Source of the DNA: Bullera alba
Taxonomy: Eukaryota > Basidiomycota > Tremellomycetes > Tremellales > Bulleraceae
Assembly: GCA_001600095.1 (NCBI GenBank)
Contig: BCIX01000001.1
Coordinates: 2,418,001 to 2,482,000, forward strand
Reading direction: 5' to 3'
DNA length: 64,000 nt
The position numbers and the translations under genes were made by a program. The notes under the pieces are model-generated. The model had not been told where the DNA came from. It saw only the letters and a program-made list of their open reading frames with translations, and searched no databases. Below, one piece after another: positions 1 through 11,834 of the stretch. Position 1 is the stretch's first letter; every line of letters begins with the position of its first letter.

Positions 1-612
1 TCCTCCTTTGCACTGCCCTCTGTCAAGGTCGCAACGGCCTCCTCGTTCTCTCCCTCTAGGATGAAGATAGTGGCTGCGGCTACCCTGACCACGCTCTCTT
101 CGGCATTGCGAGAGCCCTCGCCATCATCCTCAGCGCCCTCGGTCTCAATAACCAGATCCCGCACTTCGTCCACCCTGGTCGACTTGTCGGACCCGGCGAC
201 GTAGTTTGCCAGAGCGGTGACTGCCTTGGCGGCCAGCGAGGTATCCAGATGAGTCGACAGTATCGAAATGGCCGACGAGGTCGATGGTGGGGAGAGAGCT
301 AGATGTGAACGAGCTGCGTAGAGCGCTCTTTGGATCGACTCTGGGTCAGAATCTTTCAAGGACTGTGATGAGGCCTCATCTATGCAAGCTGAGTGAAGTC
401 AGCAGAGTAACCGTGTGATCATTCTGATGTTCCTCCGCCTCTGCCTCAGTCACGGGCTGCCAGATGCCGAGTGAACAGGGCAAGGAGTAGATCAGCGCAC
501 CTTTGTACGAGGCTATTGCAGTCCGTGAGCTCAGATGTGTTATACTTGTCGCACGCGATAGCTCACCTTGGTAGAACTGTCTTTTGACGTGAAAGAGCGG
601 GTCGGCCTCCAT
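1..612 (-). CDS. SEC28: Coatomer epsilon subunit (COPI), 3' end cut by window
   Basis: Epsilon subunit of the COPI coat, which works at Golgi and ER membranes in retrograde vesicle transport. The start is the ATG at 612, and the protein opens MEADPLFHVKRQFYQG, the usual N-terminus of the family. Exons are 567-612, a 12-nt exon at 501-512 and 379 down to the window edge; joined they read FYQGASYKDEA and run into TPR-like alpha-helical sequence (AKAVTALANYV, then RVDEVRDLVIE, then RVAAATIFILEGENEEAVATL) that matches family memory well. The intron at 380-500 is open in frame for part of its length, so a naive reading extends the second exon wrongly. The C-terminal half lies beyond the window. 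Divergent from the SAP-domain gene, 363 bp away. Confidence 0.88.
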
Positions 613-975
613 ATTGCTGTTGATGATCTCCTTGTCTTATTGTGCTGTGGTATGATCTAGGAGGATCTAGGTCGTATACAGTATACAGCTTTCACCAAAC
701 TTTCACTGATCTTGTCTGTCGTCAACGCGACTGGCGACTCCGCTATTGCAGCTCCCACGTGGCTGTGTAGGATCCCATTTTACGGAATTCAGTTCAATCT
801 CCGGGATCCGCCGATGACATTGACCTCATGGGACGTGCTATGTCGGATTGCATTCCACTGCCAGATCGTCCAAAGAGTACGACCCATCTGACAGCCTCTC
901 GAGACTAGGACGTCAACAGGACCAACACCTTATCCAGCGGCAAACATTAGCACCGATAACCTGGGTATAGAGATC
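613..975. other. Divergent intergenic region (363 bp)
   Basis: Lies between the starts of the minus-strand coatomer gene and the plus-strand SAP-domain gene, so it should hold both promoters. I see no open frame, RNA gene or clear repeat in it. Confidence 0.6.
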
Positions 976-2307
976 ATGCTCATTGCCCGACGAATCACCA
1001 CCGTTCACACCGTAACCCGTCTACCAACTTCCCCACGAACCATCCACACCGCTATGATCAGAAGAAAGGTATCAACAGGTCTGCTCAGGGCTTCAAAGTC
1101 GACCAGCAGTCTTAGATCCGTTGCCCAGGTGCACGCCGGCTCATCTTCGACACAAACCGCTGGATTCGCTACATCAACGTTGTTGAGCAGTCAGAAGAAC
1201 TGGACGAGGGAGACTGTGGTCACGCTCAAGTCAGAGCTGAAGAGGAGAGGTCTTTCGCAATCTGGAAACAAGTAGGTCATCCCGTGAATGAATCCATACT
1301 GACGTATAGATCCGATCTGGTTGACCGACTGAAGAGCTTCGAGACCTCGGCTTCGCTCCCACCTGTCCCAGCATTGACAAACTCGCACCGAGTCCAAGCA
1401 CCCTCGTCATCTCACGTCAGAAACCTGTCCACCTCGTCCGTTCGACAGCGATCGACAAAAGTTTCCGGGGAGAAATCTGACCAGGAGCCAGTCGCCCCGA
1501 CCAGCGCTCCGGTGACTTCTACCGGACCCGATGTCGTGTCTCAAAAGACTGAAGCGCCAAAGAAGGAGGAGCTGAAGCCGGAGGAGTTGAGCGTTGCCCC
1601 AGGTTTGCCAGAGACCAAGAGCAAAGGACCCGCAGTGAAGGACAGTCTGGATGTCAGACTACCCGAGCCAAAAGCCAAGCAAGTCCCAGAACAGACCATC
1701 GTAAGCAACAACTGGTCGAACTGTGTGCGGTTTTCTGACCCTTCCCCAGCCCGTCACCCCGGACAACTTTAGAGAGCCCAAATCGGAGCCAGAGCCAGAG
1801 GCCTCTTCATCGGCACCAAAGGTCTCCACCGCATCCTCGCCCTCCACACTCCCCGGCGGTGGACCCGTTCACGCCGTTCACGATGCCATTGACCCCGAGG
1901 CCATCGATGCCGCTGCTAAGAAGGCCGCTCAGGAGTTCCCCTCCTTCGTCGCTTCGGTCGGCTCCGTCCTCCAAGCGCCAGGCAAGGCTCTCAAGTCGTC
2001 CGGACTTTCCACCTCTTTGCTGCCAGAGATCGGCCCAGCTAAGGGCTTTGCCTCTGGTGGTAAAGAGTACAAAGCCTCGGATAAGCCCTTGAACGCAGAG
2101 GAGAAACGAGGCGCTTGGGTACTTGGCGGTATCGTCGCTTTGGGCCTGTTCCTCGGCGGCGGAAAGAAAGACAAGAAGGACAGCAAATCGAATCACGGAT
2201 CTCACGCAATTGGTAGCGCCAGCGGATCGTCAAAGCCAAAAGGCGACGCTACGTGGGAGAAGGCCAGTGGAGCTGGTATCGTCGGTCATGGTGCCCGAAA
2301 GGACTAG
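976..2307 (+). CDS. SAP-domain mitochondrial protein, AIM34-like
   Basis: Three exons, 976-1271, 1310-1700 and 1750-2307, give 414 aa. The N-terminus is rich in Arg, Ser and Thr with no acidic residues (MLIARRITTVHTVTRL), as expected of a mitochondrial targeting sequence. A SAP motif spans about residues 74-112 and is split by the first intron: WTRETVVTLKSELKRRGLSQ, then SGNK, then SDLVDRLKSFE. The middle is Pro/Ser/Glu-rich and probably disordered. One hydrophobic segment near residue 350 (GAWVLGGIVALGLFLGGG) looks like a membrane anchor, followed by a Lys/Gly tail. The arrangement of presequence, single SAP motif, linker and C-terminal membrane segment fits fungal AIM34-type proteins, whose function is poorly known. 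The SAP call is strong; the AIM34 assignment is inference. Confidence 0.8.
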
Positions 2308-2610
2308 GCGAGTCTTGGAGCTTGAGAATACCAATGGATGATCGATATGAGGCATGATGAAGGAGAAGTATATACGATAATGATCATGAAGTGGGAATCG
2401 TCACGGAGTGCCGGGTCGATCAAGGCGCGGGGGGTCAAAGCGTCGTGACCAATCTGAATTCCAGCTGACATATCGTCCAGCTGATATCTTCGTGTCTCGT
2501 TCTACGTCCCTCTTGCTCACCACTGCCTTGACAGCTTGTCCAGACTGAAATTGATCTTGACAGGCTACTACCACGTCGTCGTCTTGGCTTCAGATCCGAC
2601 AACATCCACA
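2308..2610. other. Intergenic region (303 bp)
   Basis: 3' flank of the SAP gene and 5' flank of the F-box-like gene. No gene or repeat seen. Confidence 0.5.
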
Positions 2611-4107
2611 ATGGAAGAAGTCTCGTCAAATCCTCCGAATCGGCGATACTCATCAAGCTTCTCCTCCTCATCGTCCATCCCTCAGCCACTCACACCACCA
2701 ACTCTTTCACCTCCCATACTTCACCACTCCAGAGAACCAAGCACGTCGTCGGGCCACGCATCTACTGATCCTACCCCGTCACTGGTGTTCGCCACGGACG
2801 ACCCGTCTAATTTGCCCACAGACATCTTCTACGCGCTGCGAGAATACCTCTCCCGACACGGGCAACAAGCTACCGCGGCGGCTCTGATGCCGGTGTGTAA
2901 GGGGTTCTACAGAATGTTTTCGCCAGTCGTCGATTACAAGCATCTACGACTGAGCAAGAGGAGCGCTTCCGGTGTGCTGTGGGGGCTGGTTGGGTGTGAG
3001 TGGCAAATCAGCTACTGGTTCCTTACACAAGTACGGCACAACGAGCTCACGCATGATGTAGTCCCAATCACAGATCAGCTTGGCTCCAGCAATTGCATCA
3101 GCTCCCCTGTAAGGAGCTCAGGGCCTGACTTGCAAAACAACCAAGACGAGGATTTCTCCGGGGACGAAGGAGCTGCAAGACTAGTTCGACCTACGGCCAA
3201 GTCGCATGCCCGGAAGTTGGCCCACTTATCCCGCTGCACCCACCTCCAGCTAGAAGACCTGTCAAGTTTCAAGCGTCTGATAGAAGCGATAGAACTTGCT
3301 CGACCCAGGAAGCTGCTACCCCGCCTGACACACCTGACACTAGGCCGGAAACTGATGGGCTCATTGGGAATGTCGTCGACTGTGGAACACCACCCTTTCC
3401 TGATCGCACTCAATGATAACCTTGAACCTAGACATCTTTGTGTATGGTTCCACTTGGGGACGAGGGAGGAATATCGAGATCGCCACATCGACTGGCTGAC
3501 CCGTGACGACAGCGCCGATACTGAGGAGGTCAGGAACGCGGACCTGCTGGAGTGGTACGATACTTGGGATGACCACTGGCGATTCCAGTACACCAACGGC
3601 GGCAAAGATACAGTAGAGTATCTGGGAAGGGCGTGGGCTCTCGACAGCCTCACATGTCATAACATCACGGTGGAGAGTATACCGGCGATATACGCACCGG
3701 TCCAGAAGATCATCTACGCTCGAGAACCACTATCCACCGCGACGGGTGTCCAAGACGACGACGTGATGGGAAATAACCACAAGGCGATTAACTGGCGAGC
3801 CAATGACATAGCCGATGTCTTGACTTTGCTTGCACCACCGGACGATTCGAGGTTCGAGTTTGTCAATGCCGGTCAGCATCTCTGGCCCACGGACGGATTG
3901 ATTATGGATCAGCAGGAGGATGACGGAGGCTTGGAGGAGGAAGAGGATGCAGTGGAGGAAGAGAGGAAAGCGCATAGAAGAGTGGAGAATCTGGCGTGGG
4001 GTTCGGTGAGGAACGGAGGGGAGGAGTTGAGAAGCATCATTGGGCATCAAGTCAACTTCACCGCTTGGGACGAGACCGATCCTTGTACATGTTGTGGGCG
4101 AAAATAG
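2611..4107 (+). CDS. F-box-like hypothetical protein
   Basis: The start is the ATG at 2611 (MEEVSSNPPNRR); the open frame extends further upstream but only from a TTG. The frame runs 498 codons. After a Ser/Pro-rich N-terminus, the segment LPTDIFYALREYLSRHG followed by VCKGFYRMFSPVVDYKHLRL resembles the start of many fungal F-box proteins, so a role as a ubiquitin-ligase adaptor is possible but not shown. The C-terminus has an acidic run (about residues 434-450) and ends in a Cys cluster, DPCTCCGRK. A likely 78-nt intron at 2996-3073 (GTGAGT donor, CTCAC branch, CACAG acceptor) is a multiple of three without a stop, so the true protein may be 472 aa. No catalytic motif was recognised. Confidence 0.65.
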   Translation: MEEVSSNPPNRRYSSSFSSSSSIPQPLTPPTLSPPILHHSREPSTSSGHASTDPTPSLVFATDDPSNLPTDIFYALREYLSRHGQQATAAALMPVCKGFYRMFSPVVDYKHLRLSKRSASGVLWGLVGCEWQISYWFLTQVRHNELTHDVVPITDQLGSSNCISSPVRSSGPDLQNNQDEDFSGDEGAARLVRPTAKSHARKLAHLSRCTHLQLEDLSSFKRLIEAIELARPRKLLPRLTHLTLGRKLMGSLGMSSTVEHHPFLIALNDNLEPRHLCVWFHLGTREEYRDRHIDWLTRDDSADTEEVRNADLLEWYDTWDDHWRFQYTNGGKDTVEYLGRAWALDSLTCHNITVESIPAIYAPVQKIIYAREPLSTATGVQDDDVMGNNHKAINWRANDIADVLTLLAPPDDSRFEFVNAGQHLWPTDGLIMDQQEDDGGLEEEEDAVEEERKAHRRVENLAWGSVRNGGEELRSIIGHQVNFTAWDETDPCTCCGRK

Positions 4108-5201
4108 ATGCCCTGTTGAGGCGATTGAGTGAGACTTGAAATCATGAGATGTGATACCCGGGTTCCCTTTCCACCGTAATAGTGCTTCCGAGTATGCAGA
4201 GCTGCCTGCACTAAGGTCTACTAAGGACAAGGTGCACTAGAGGCTACTAGAGGAGGATGATAGACAAGTTATGCGTAATGTCGGGCGATCGGGTGGCGTC
4301 TTAAGATCTGGAGTCTGCATGTCGGAGACGTGGCGTCCTGAATCCTGATAAGGTAAGGACGCCCTCGAGAAGCTCTTCAAAAGCTCCCGAAGTGTGCAGA
4401 CTCCGGAGATACTGTAGACACACCCAGGGTCTACCAGAAGAGCACTAGAGTCAGATCACCTAGGCAAGGGAATGAGACGACTGCCAGGCAGTCCTCACTC
4501 GCCCACGATGCCAATAATACAGCAAATACACGTCAAGGCATTCTCGGCTCGCGCTGATACACGAGTTACGAGCTGGCCGCGGAACGATTCACGGACAGCT
4601 CATGACTCACTCATGAGTCAGCGGTACATTCGGAGAGCATCGGGGGTTTGCCGTTCGGAGGCTAGTGATGTGGACTAGTGGGCTCGAGGGGGACCGTGCC
4701 CGCGGTCCGTCGGTGCCAGACTTGAATATGAATATTGAATCATGAGTTATGAGTCAGTCTGAGTGAATGTTTGAATGCTCATCATTAAGCAGGGAGCGCG
4801 AAGCGTGACCATTCAGGACCATTCTATCACGGCCACGGGCCAACGCGGGCACAATAATCGGAGATTTCGAAAAGGCGATGCGATGCGAGATGTCAACCGG
4901 TTCCTAATGAAGTCCGGTGCCAAATGCCAATTTTCTAATCGCTCTCACTAGATCTCGGGGATTGCCGAGCAGCCCGGTGACTCAGCTGATTAGAGTTTTT
5001 CGTCTAACTTACCGTATTCACTCACCATTCGTCCTCCAGCGGACGGACAGTCAGCAAAGTCAGCGGTCAGCAAGCAGTCAATCCATCCGCCAAAGTCATC
5101 TTTCTCGACATCTTCACTGATACCACCAGGAATCGGATACTCCAATATCAAAGCGAATGCTTCAATGGTAGGGTGACAGTGACCCCAGATAGAACCCCGC
5201 C
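4108..5201. other. Long intergenic region (1.1 kb) upstream of the histidine kinase
   Basis: No convincing coding frame on either strand; short open frames here have no coding character. It holds the four TGASTCA sites listed separately and AT-rich stretches with repeated 'atgagt' words around 4735-4775. Confidence 0.6.
4603..4984. promoter_or_regulatory. Cluster of four TGASTCA (AP-1/Gcn4-type) sites
   Basis: Exact TGACTCA/TGAGTCA heptamers occur at 4603-4609, 4614-4620, 4750-4756 and 4978-4984. The first two are only 4 bp apart. TGASTCA is the established target of fungal bZIP factors of the Gcn4/AP-1 class. They lie 218-600 bp upstream of the histidine kinase start. The same heptamer can arise within splice donors on the minus strand, but no gene is evident here. 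Function is inferred. Confidence 0.45.
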
Positions 5202-8200
5202 ATGGTGTTCCTGCCCACCGCCATACCGCGGCACGAGACCGCACCATCAACAGAAGAAGAATGGGCGGAAGCGTTGAAGAGGTCGGTGAAGTTTTCTTGC
5301 TCATTCAATAAGTCTTAGCCCAGATCACTAACGCCATCCCTCATAGCTACGGGAACGACCGTGATGATCGACAGGCCTCGAAGGAGACCCCCCTTACGTG
5401 GATCCCCGAAGGAGATGATGAATCAATGTCGACATCCGCCCCAGGTCCTTCCTCTCGATCCGCCAATAGTCACGGCGATTCGCTCGACCCAAATTTCGTC
5501 CACGCCCCTCCGTCATTTTCGTCCCCCTGCCCCTTGTCAGGAGCGTATATCGCTAGTCGATCAAACGGCGCTGATTCAGATGGTGTACCTCGCGAACATC
5601 GCAGCAGCTTTGGATCCGAGACGAGTGCCGCACCGGGCTTGGGAGTTCACTCTACAACCCCCATGATCGGCTTCGCATTTGATCGACCAAGAAGATCATC
5701 CTCTTGCGGGGATTCTGTGGACGGAGAGAAGACTGGCGCCGAAGGAGAAAGGTCACGACTGAGGACACTCTATGAGCAGGAGGGTTGGCTTCCAGGACCT
5801 ATTCCCAGTCGGTCTACGAGGATGAGGCGTAAACGGGCCCTGTGAGTTCTTACACCCCCAGTCACTGAGAAACGACTAACAAGGCGAAGACGCTTGGTTG
5901 GTGTGTGTTGTCATGCAGAAGAGGGCAAAGAGAGGCGGAAGGTCCTGGCCAAATTCTCAGAAATGGCTCAACAGGTAAGCGGTACATTACAGGCAATGCT
6001 GACGTCTCAGATCTTTCAAACATCTTCTGCATCGGTACAGATTATGATCGGAGACAACTGTATGATTCAAGGAACGAATGTGGGTGATCAGTCAGCCACG
6101 ACCTGGTCTGACGAGTGTCTTTCAGCCCGACGAACTGCCCACTCACGTCACCGCTACCGAGGCAACATGTAGTCACAGCATCATTCATCCGGACGACAGG
6201 TGCACTGTAGTAGCGGACCTTTCCAAAGACTGGCGATTCAGGCAAAGTCCATTCTGCAAGAACAACCCGTACAAGGTGAGCATCAATTCGCCAACACAAG
6301 CTCACGACCAGTTCTATGCCTCTGCTCCTCTGCGTTATCAATCCGAAAGCACCAGTATAGACATTGGAACGCTGTGTATCCTGGACGACATCGCTCGGGA
6401 GACCTTCGACTCCCGCGAACAGGGGTTGCTGCAGAATCTCGCCAATATGCTTGTTTTTCAATTGACAACACTAGTGAGTCTCGCTCTACTCTGCCATCGC
6501 TGAGCTGTCCTAGCAAGCCGAGATCGTGGCCAAGAAGTCCGCGGCGTCCTACGAGCAGTCTATTGCCTACATGCGACGATCGGTCATGTCAGCTGAAAGA
6601 CCGGATAGCAAGGCATCGGAGAAGGAAATCCGGAAGGAGAAGCGAGCGATTGACAAGCAAAGGTCTCGCCTGCGTGAGCCCTTGCTCGATCCATACGCTG
6701 GCGATAGCGTGCCCACCGGCAGCCCCGCAACATTGCGACCCAGGCGTCATTCTCAGGTCCCCGATGATGTGGCGACCAAGACAGGACCGAAGGATAGCAA
6801 GGACGCCAAAGCGGTGGCCAGGCTCTCCGACCGCAAATTGTTCACCGATGCAGCGAAAACACTCCGCGGAATCCTTCGCGCCGATGCCGTTGCTATGGTC
6901 AACCTCGAAGATTATCAGTTGTTCATCAAACGGTCTCCAGGAAAGGACAGCCGGCGCAAGCTCAAGAGCGAGACCAAGGAGAATATCATCACCTCCTTCC
7001 TAAATGGACAGCCATGGCCACAAGACATCGATCCGGTAGTCCATTATGTGCCGAGGTCAGATGATCAAGGAATAGATGTTCTCGGTACGGACTCTGGAGG
7101 TGCTTGCGCTTTCCACTTCCGACAAAAAGGCGCTGAGGACACTCTGTCCGAATTCATCAAGACGTGGTTGAAGACCAGGCACTTCTGGTGGGACAGAGAA
7201 GACGACGACGATCTCTCGCAGCAGATCATGGGATTGATGCCCAACGAAGCGCAAACGACGCTTGGCACGGCGTTCTTGACATTCGACGGCAAGCCAAAGT
7301 TTGCAATCTTCGCTACGTGGAATAGGCCACCTTCCGAGTTTGGCGACTCGAGCACAATCGCACTACCCTTCGCATGGATCCTGGGAGGCTGCACAATGGC
7401 TGCTTTGGCTGTAAGGAAGGTCAGAGAGATGGAGCAGAGTCAGATCTCTTACAGTAATCTCCAAGCACAGTGAGTTTCGCTTCACTCGACCATTCTGACA
7501 ACAGTGAATTGCGCACACCCTTGCATCAGATTCTAGCTATTACTCAACTGCTCCGATCTTCCATGATCGACCTGGCGGATGCAGATCAGCAAAACACTGC
7601 TATTAGCTCTTTGACGACTACGCAGCAGATCCGCGATCTGTTGCCATTCCTGGACGCTATCGATACTTCCGGCAAGACGCTCCATGGTATAGTCGACAAT
7701 ATTCTGTCCTTCCTCGATTTGAAAGCGAAGGATAGTTCGGTATCATCAGTCGCACCATCATTACTCAATTCGCCGGCTGGAGCCACTCAATCTATCGAAG
7801 TCATGTTCGAAGAGCTCATCCACGAAGCGTCCGAAGAGGATCGTAGGTCAAGGTCGGCGAACGGTCAACCGACGAGTACGATCGAAACGGTGTTTGAAAT
7901 CATTCCCCCATTGCTGGGTGAACAGGTCACAGAGGATTCCGGCGGTGCCTTACGTCGAGCACTCGGCAAGATCCTTAGTAATGCCTACAAGTTCATCGAG
8001 GGCAACGAGGGCTGTGTGGAGATTTATGTGGATGATGTACCGGATCTTTTGCCACCTGAGGGGTGTGAGGATGTAAGTGGGACCTGAAGTATAACCGGAC
8101 ACGTCAGTTAACCCCCATTAGCTTTGCCTGTCGAAGTTAATCAGCATCAAGATTATCGATAATGGAAAAGTAGGTTTCAGCATCACAACTGTGAAGTACA

Positions 8201-10031
8201 GTTCTGACTACTCGCAGGGAATGGATCCCGATTTCGTACGGGAGAAGCTCGGTGAACCGTGGGCCAAGGAAGATCTCTATGCTACTGGTAGCGGTGAGTT
8301 GTATTAACTCCGTACAGAGCTCATAGTACAGGTCTATCTGTACACTTGGCCTACCGGATTATCGATCTGATGGGAGGATATATGGAGATCACCTCAGGCC
8401 CAGGGAGAGGCACAATCGTCCAACTCCAGGTTCCTGTACCCCGCCGACAGGTCACCACTCCTACCTCTCCCGCGCAGAGTCTCGAGCGGGGAGAGACTGT
8501 TTCGCCCTCCGATCCATCGATCCTCGCGCAAAAACCGAGCGATATCGAAATCGGGAAAAAAGTCGCCTTTGTCGGGTTTGACTCTGTGCGCCGACAAGCA
8601 TACAGCCTGCACAAACTCGGCGCCGCGCTAGACCACCAGTTCAAGAAACTCGGCTGTCATGTTGTCTCGCATAAAGAAGCCGAGTTGGTCATTGCCGACG
8701 GTAGCATCGAAGAGTCTGCTGAAGAAGGATGTGAATTCGTCAAATCAACATCTGCCAAGGATATCGTGTACTTGGTCAACCACGAGCATGAAGCCAACCC
8801 CGAGGTTGTGACATTGCAGAGACAGGGACGAAAGCTGGTCCGACGGTTCAGAAAGCCGATCACACCGTCAATCTTAAGGGAAAGTCTGTTCCCAGGTCAA
8901 TCAAAGGTGATACAATCCACGTTGACTGGCGCTGGTGGTAACAGCCAATCGAGCATCAGTTCTCCAGAGCAGGTAGACGAGCATGGACACAGTCAAATGG
9001 AGCTCGATGGCCACGGTCGACCCAGACTGAAGGCACATTTCAGCGACATCCCTCTCCGTCGTGCAGCAGGGCATGCGAGGTCTGCCAGTGGTAGCATTGG
9101 CGAAGGAGGGACACCCTCAAGTTCGATAGTGCCCGTGACTTCTCCAGTGCCCGACAACGTCTCGACATGCTACATCGTTCAACGATTGGCCTCACTTTGG
9201 AAGCCCCGCAACATGGACATCGAAGAGGCCGTGGCTAGTCTCAGTCTTGGCGACTACTTCTCCTCTCATCGAAGGAACAGCACTCTTGCTCGCACGCCGT
9301 CAAACGCCAGTTCGGCCCCAAGTACTCCCAGCATGACGTCGAACGAGTACGACATCATGTCTCCTATGGACTCGACTGGTAGACGATCGGGGAAGAGAGT
9401 CAGTCTGCCTTCCGAAACCGATACGGACGACCAGAGGACAGATACGCTGGAACAGCAACCAGACCGAGCCGAAGAGCATCACGATGCGCCCGAGCCCGAT
9501 GTCCCGGTAAAGGTGCTCGTGGTGGAAGACAACATGGTCAACAGGAAGATCTTGGTCAGGATCCTCTCATCAAAGCTTGTAAGTTCCTTATCGAGGTATC
9601 ATTGGACCAGTCTCGCTAATTCTGATTCCTTGATAGCCCATCGAAGTGTGTGAAGCGGAAGATGGACACGCTGCGGTCGAGATGTTCAAGACCTTCACCT
9701 CGCCAGCCATCATACTGCTTGACATCAACATGCCCAAGATGGACGGATATCAAGCTTGTACCGAAATGAGGGCTATCGAGAAGCGATCTGGGCGGACCGG
9801 CAAGAGCCAGATCATCGCCGTTACCGCTCTGGGCGGCGAAGCAGAGAGACACCGTGGTCTAGTCGAGTGAGTGCAGCTAAGGGCCGTCTTGAGAACGATA
9901 GCTGATCGAGGGGCTGCAGGTGCGGTATGAACAAGTGGTTGACGAAACCGTGTGGTAAGGCGACGATCCATAAAGCGGTGGAAGAGGCAAGGGAGCTGTT
10001 GAGGAAGGTGGAAGACATTATCGATGCGTGA
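5202..10031 (+). CDS. GAF-domain hybrid histidine kinase with C-terminal receiver
   Basis: Predicted soluble two-component sensor kinase of 1427 aa from 13 exons: 5202-5281, 5347-5841, 5884-5974, 6011-6079, 6126-6275, 6312-6473, 6514-7469, 7505-8072, 8122-8169, 8218-8293, 8332-9578, 9637-9866 and 9920-10031. The ATG at 5202 has a strong CCGCC context. Residues 1-190 are disordered. A GAF domain follows (about 200-350; FYASAPLRYQSE...IGTLCILDD). The HisKA H-box reads HELRTPLHQI, with the phospho-acceptor His668 codon split by a 35-nt intron. The HATPase region (about 800-935) has IIDNGKGMDPDF and GSGLSVHLAYRI. The receiver (about 1292-1420) has VVEDN, phospho-acceptor Asp1343 in LLDINMPKMDGY, AVTAL and the KP lysine. 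No membrane segment or PHY domain was seen. It should relay phosphate to an HPt protein. The first intron boundary is the least certain. Confidence 0.9.
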
Positions 10032-10404
10032 AAATAGAGGGTGATCCTGGGGTGGTTGACAGTTCTTGGGTTTTTGGGCAATGACAAGGATCATGGTATC
10101 GAGACAGACTGTCCGACTTCTGAGTGACTACAGGAGGACCGTACAGGATGCGTGTTGTGAATATGTAGAGACCGTATTTGGTGTACCGGATGCACATTAC
10201 CCATCTTTTGTAATCTCGCTCTAATGACGAAGCTATTGATCGTAATGGGTAATTTTGATCCCGCGAGATCGTGCTTGCGCTGTCAAGTTGAGAAGTCTGT
10301 CTGTTTTCATGACCTGCTCGTATCACCATCTGAGCATCTCTCGAAACTCTTCGACTTCCTACAATACGTTGTTCGCTCTCTGAAGTCTCAATCAGTCCTA
10401 CACC
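10032..10404. other. Intergenic region (373 bp)
   Basis: Lies between the kinase stop and the ISY1 start on the same strand. Nothing else seen. Confidence 0.5.
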
Positions 10405-11834
10405 ATGGCTCGAAATGGAGAGAAAGCGCAGTCGATGCTGTATCGATTCCGAGAGCAGCAGGCGATCGACATGGGCCTCGGCTCTCGGGTCAAAGGGGAG
10501 CGAAGACCTCGAATGGCAAGCAGCGTGACGTCGCTGAGGGAGTGTGAGAGGTGGAGAGGTGATATTCTGAGGGATATCAGCAGGAAGGTGTCCAAGATCC
10601 AAGATTGTGAGTGATTGCAGTCAAAAATCGTGCACAGGAGCAAAGGCCCTAGGCCTCTGGGACATGTGGCCCCTTGTTTCTGTGAAGCAATGCTGTGGAG
10701 CTGATGGAAATTGTTAGCCACACTGGGCGACTACGAGATCAGAGATCTGAACGATGAGATCAACCAGCTCATGAGGGAGAAACGGCATTATGAGACGCAA
10801 ATCGTCAACCTGGGAGGAGCGAATTACAAGCGTGGCAACCAGATGATGACGGACGATGCGGGGAGGGAAGTGCCCGGGACCAGGGGATACAAGTGGGTAA
10901 AAGGTTCTTCACATATAGGTCCGCGGGATGGAGGAGACAGAGTATAGGCTGACAATGCTGTTAGGTACTTCGGTCGAGCTAAGGATTTGCCCGGTGTCAA
11001 GGAGATGTTCAACAAAGGGGGTAAGTCAGGTTGTGCCGTCAACTCTCTGTTAGATCGTTACAATCCTCCTCCTCCTCTGTTACCTATTTGTCCTTCTCGC
11101 TCGCCATCACCTCTTCTTTCTCCTTGATTTCAGCCTTACTTTGCCTCACAGTATTCGTCAAAAGTAGCCAACTTACTGACACCGTCTTCAGCTCAACAGG
11201 CTTCCGAGGAATCGGCCAGGAATGCCTCGTTCCAAATGTTCCTCAACCAAGGACCCGACTACTACGGTGACAACGAAGAGTCTGCCGAGCTGCTAGCCGA
11301 GGAAGACGAGCTGGCTCGCAAGGGTGAGTCCCAGTCATCCTCTCCGGCAAATTCATCTTTGCTGACTGGTTCACAGAATGGGAGGAGCAAGTCGCCCACA
11401 CTGCATCTACGCTTTCCATCGAGGAGACGCCCGAGATTCCTTATCCTATACCCCAGGCCTCCTCCTCCACCTCAGCAGCGCCTACGGCATCCGCCAGCGA
11501 GACGGCCATTGAGACGGGAACCAAGAGCAAGAAGATCAAGCGGTCGAAGAAGGACGACGCCGAAGTCGACGAGGAGCAAGCCAACAAAAAGGCAAAGACG
11601 ACCGACGACGTGGTGATGAACGAAGCGGATGCGACACCAGCATCATCGGCACCCGACGCTGCGGCAATGCACGAAGCAGCGATGAAAGCCACAGCGGCGA
11701 CTATAGCGGCGAGCTATCTGGGTGTTCTGAACGTAGAGCATCTGCAGACACCAACGCTCCCCGACGCTCAGCAAATGGCTCAAATCCTCTTGGACGTCAG
11801 GAAGAAGGCGCTTATGGAGGAGTATGGCGTATAA
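10405..11834 (+). CDS. ISY1: Pre-mRNA-splicing factor ISY1
   Basis: Component of the Prp19/NTC complex, acting in the nucleus around the first catalytic step of splicing. Exons 10405-10606, 10718-10892, 10965-11020, 11192-11323 and 11377-11834 give 340 aa. The N-terminal ISY1 signature is unmistakable: MARNGEKAQSMLYRFREQQ, then RRPRMASSVTSLRECERWRG, then YEIRDLNDEINQLMREKR and VPGTRGYKYFGRAKDLPGV. The C-terminal third is Ser/Ala-rich with a Lys cluster (TKSKKIKRSKKDD), a probable nuclear signal, and ends in a helical segment. The third intron (171 nt) is long for this window. Confidence 0.95.

Noticed and set aside
2536..2610. Upstream extension of the F-box-like frame
   Set aside because: It begins with TTG; nuclear genes need ATG, so 2611 was used. 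The same reasoning removed upstream TTG/GTG starts at 21572, 39917 and 53436.
4990..5304. 104-codon minus-strand frame upstream of the histidine kinase
   Set aside because: Overlaps the first exon of the kinase and has no recognisable domain or good start context.
6200..7003. 267-codon plus-strand frame within the histidine kinase
   Set aside because: Out of frame with the GAF and kinase domains and rich in Arg/Ser/Pro; it is a shadow frame.
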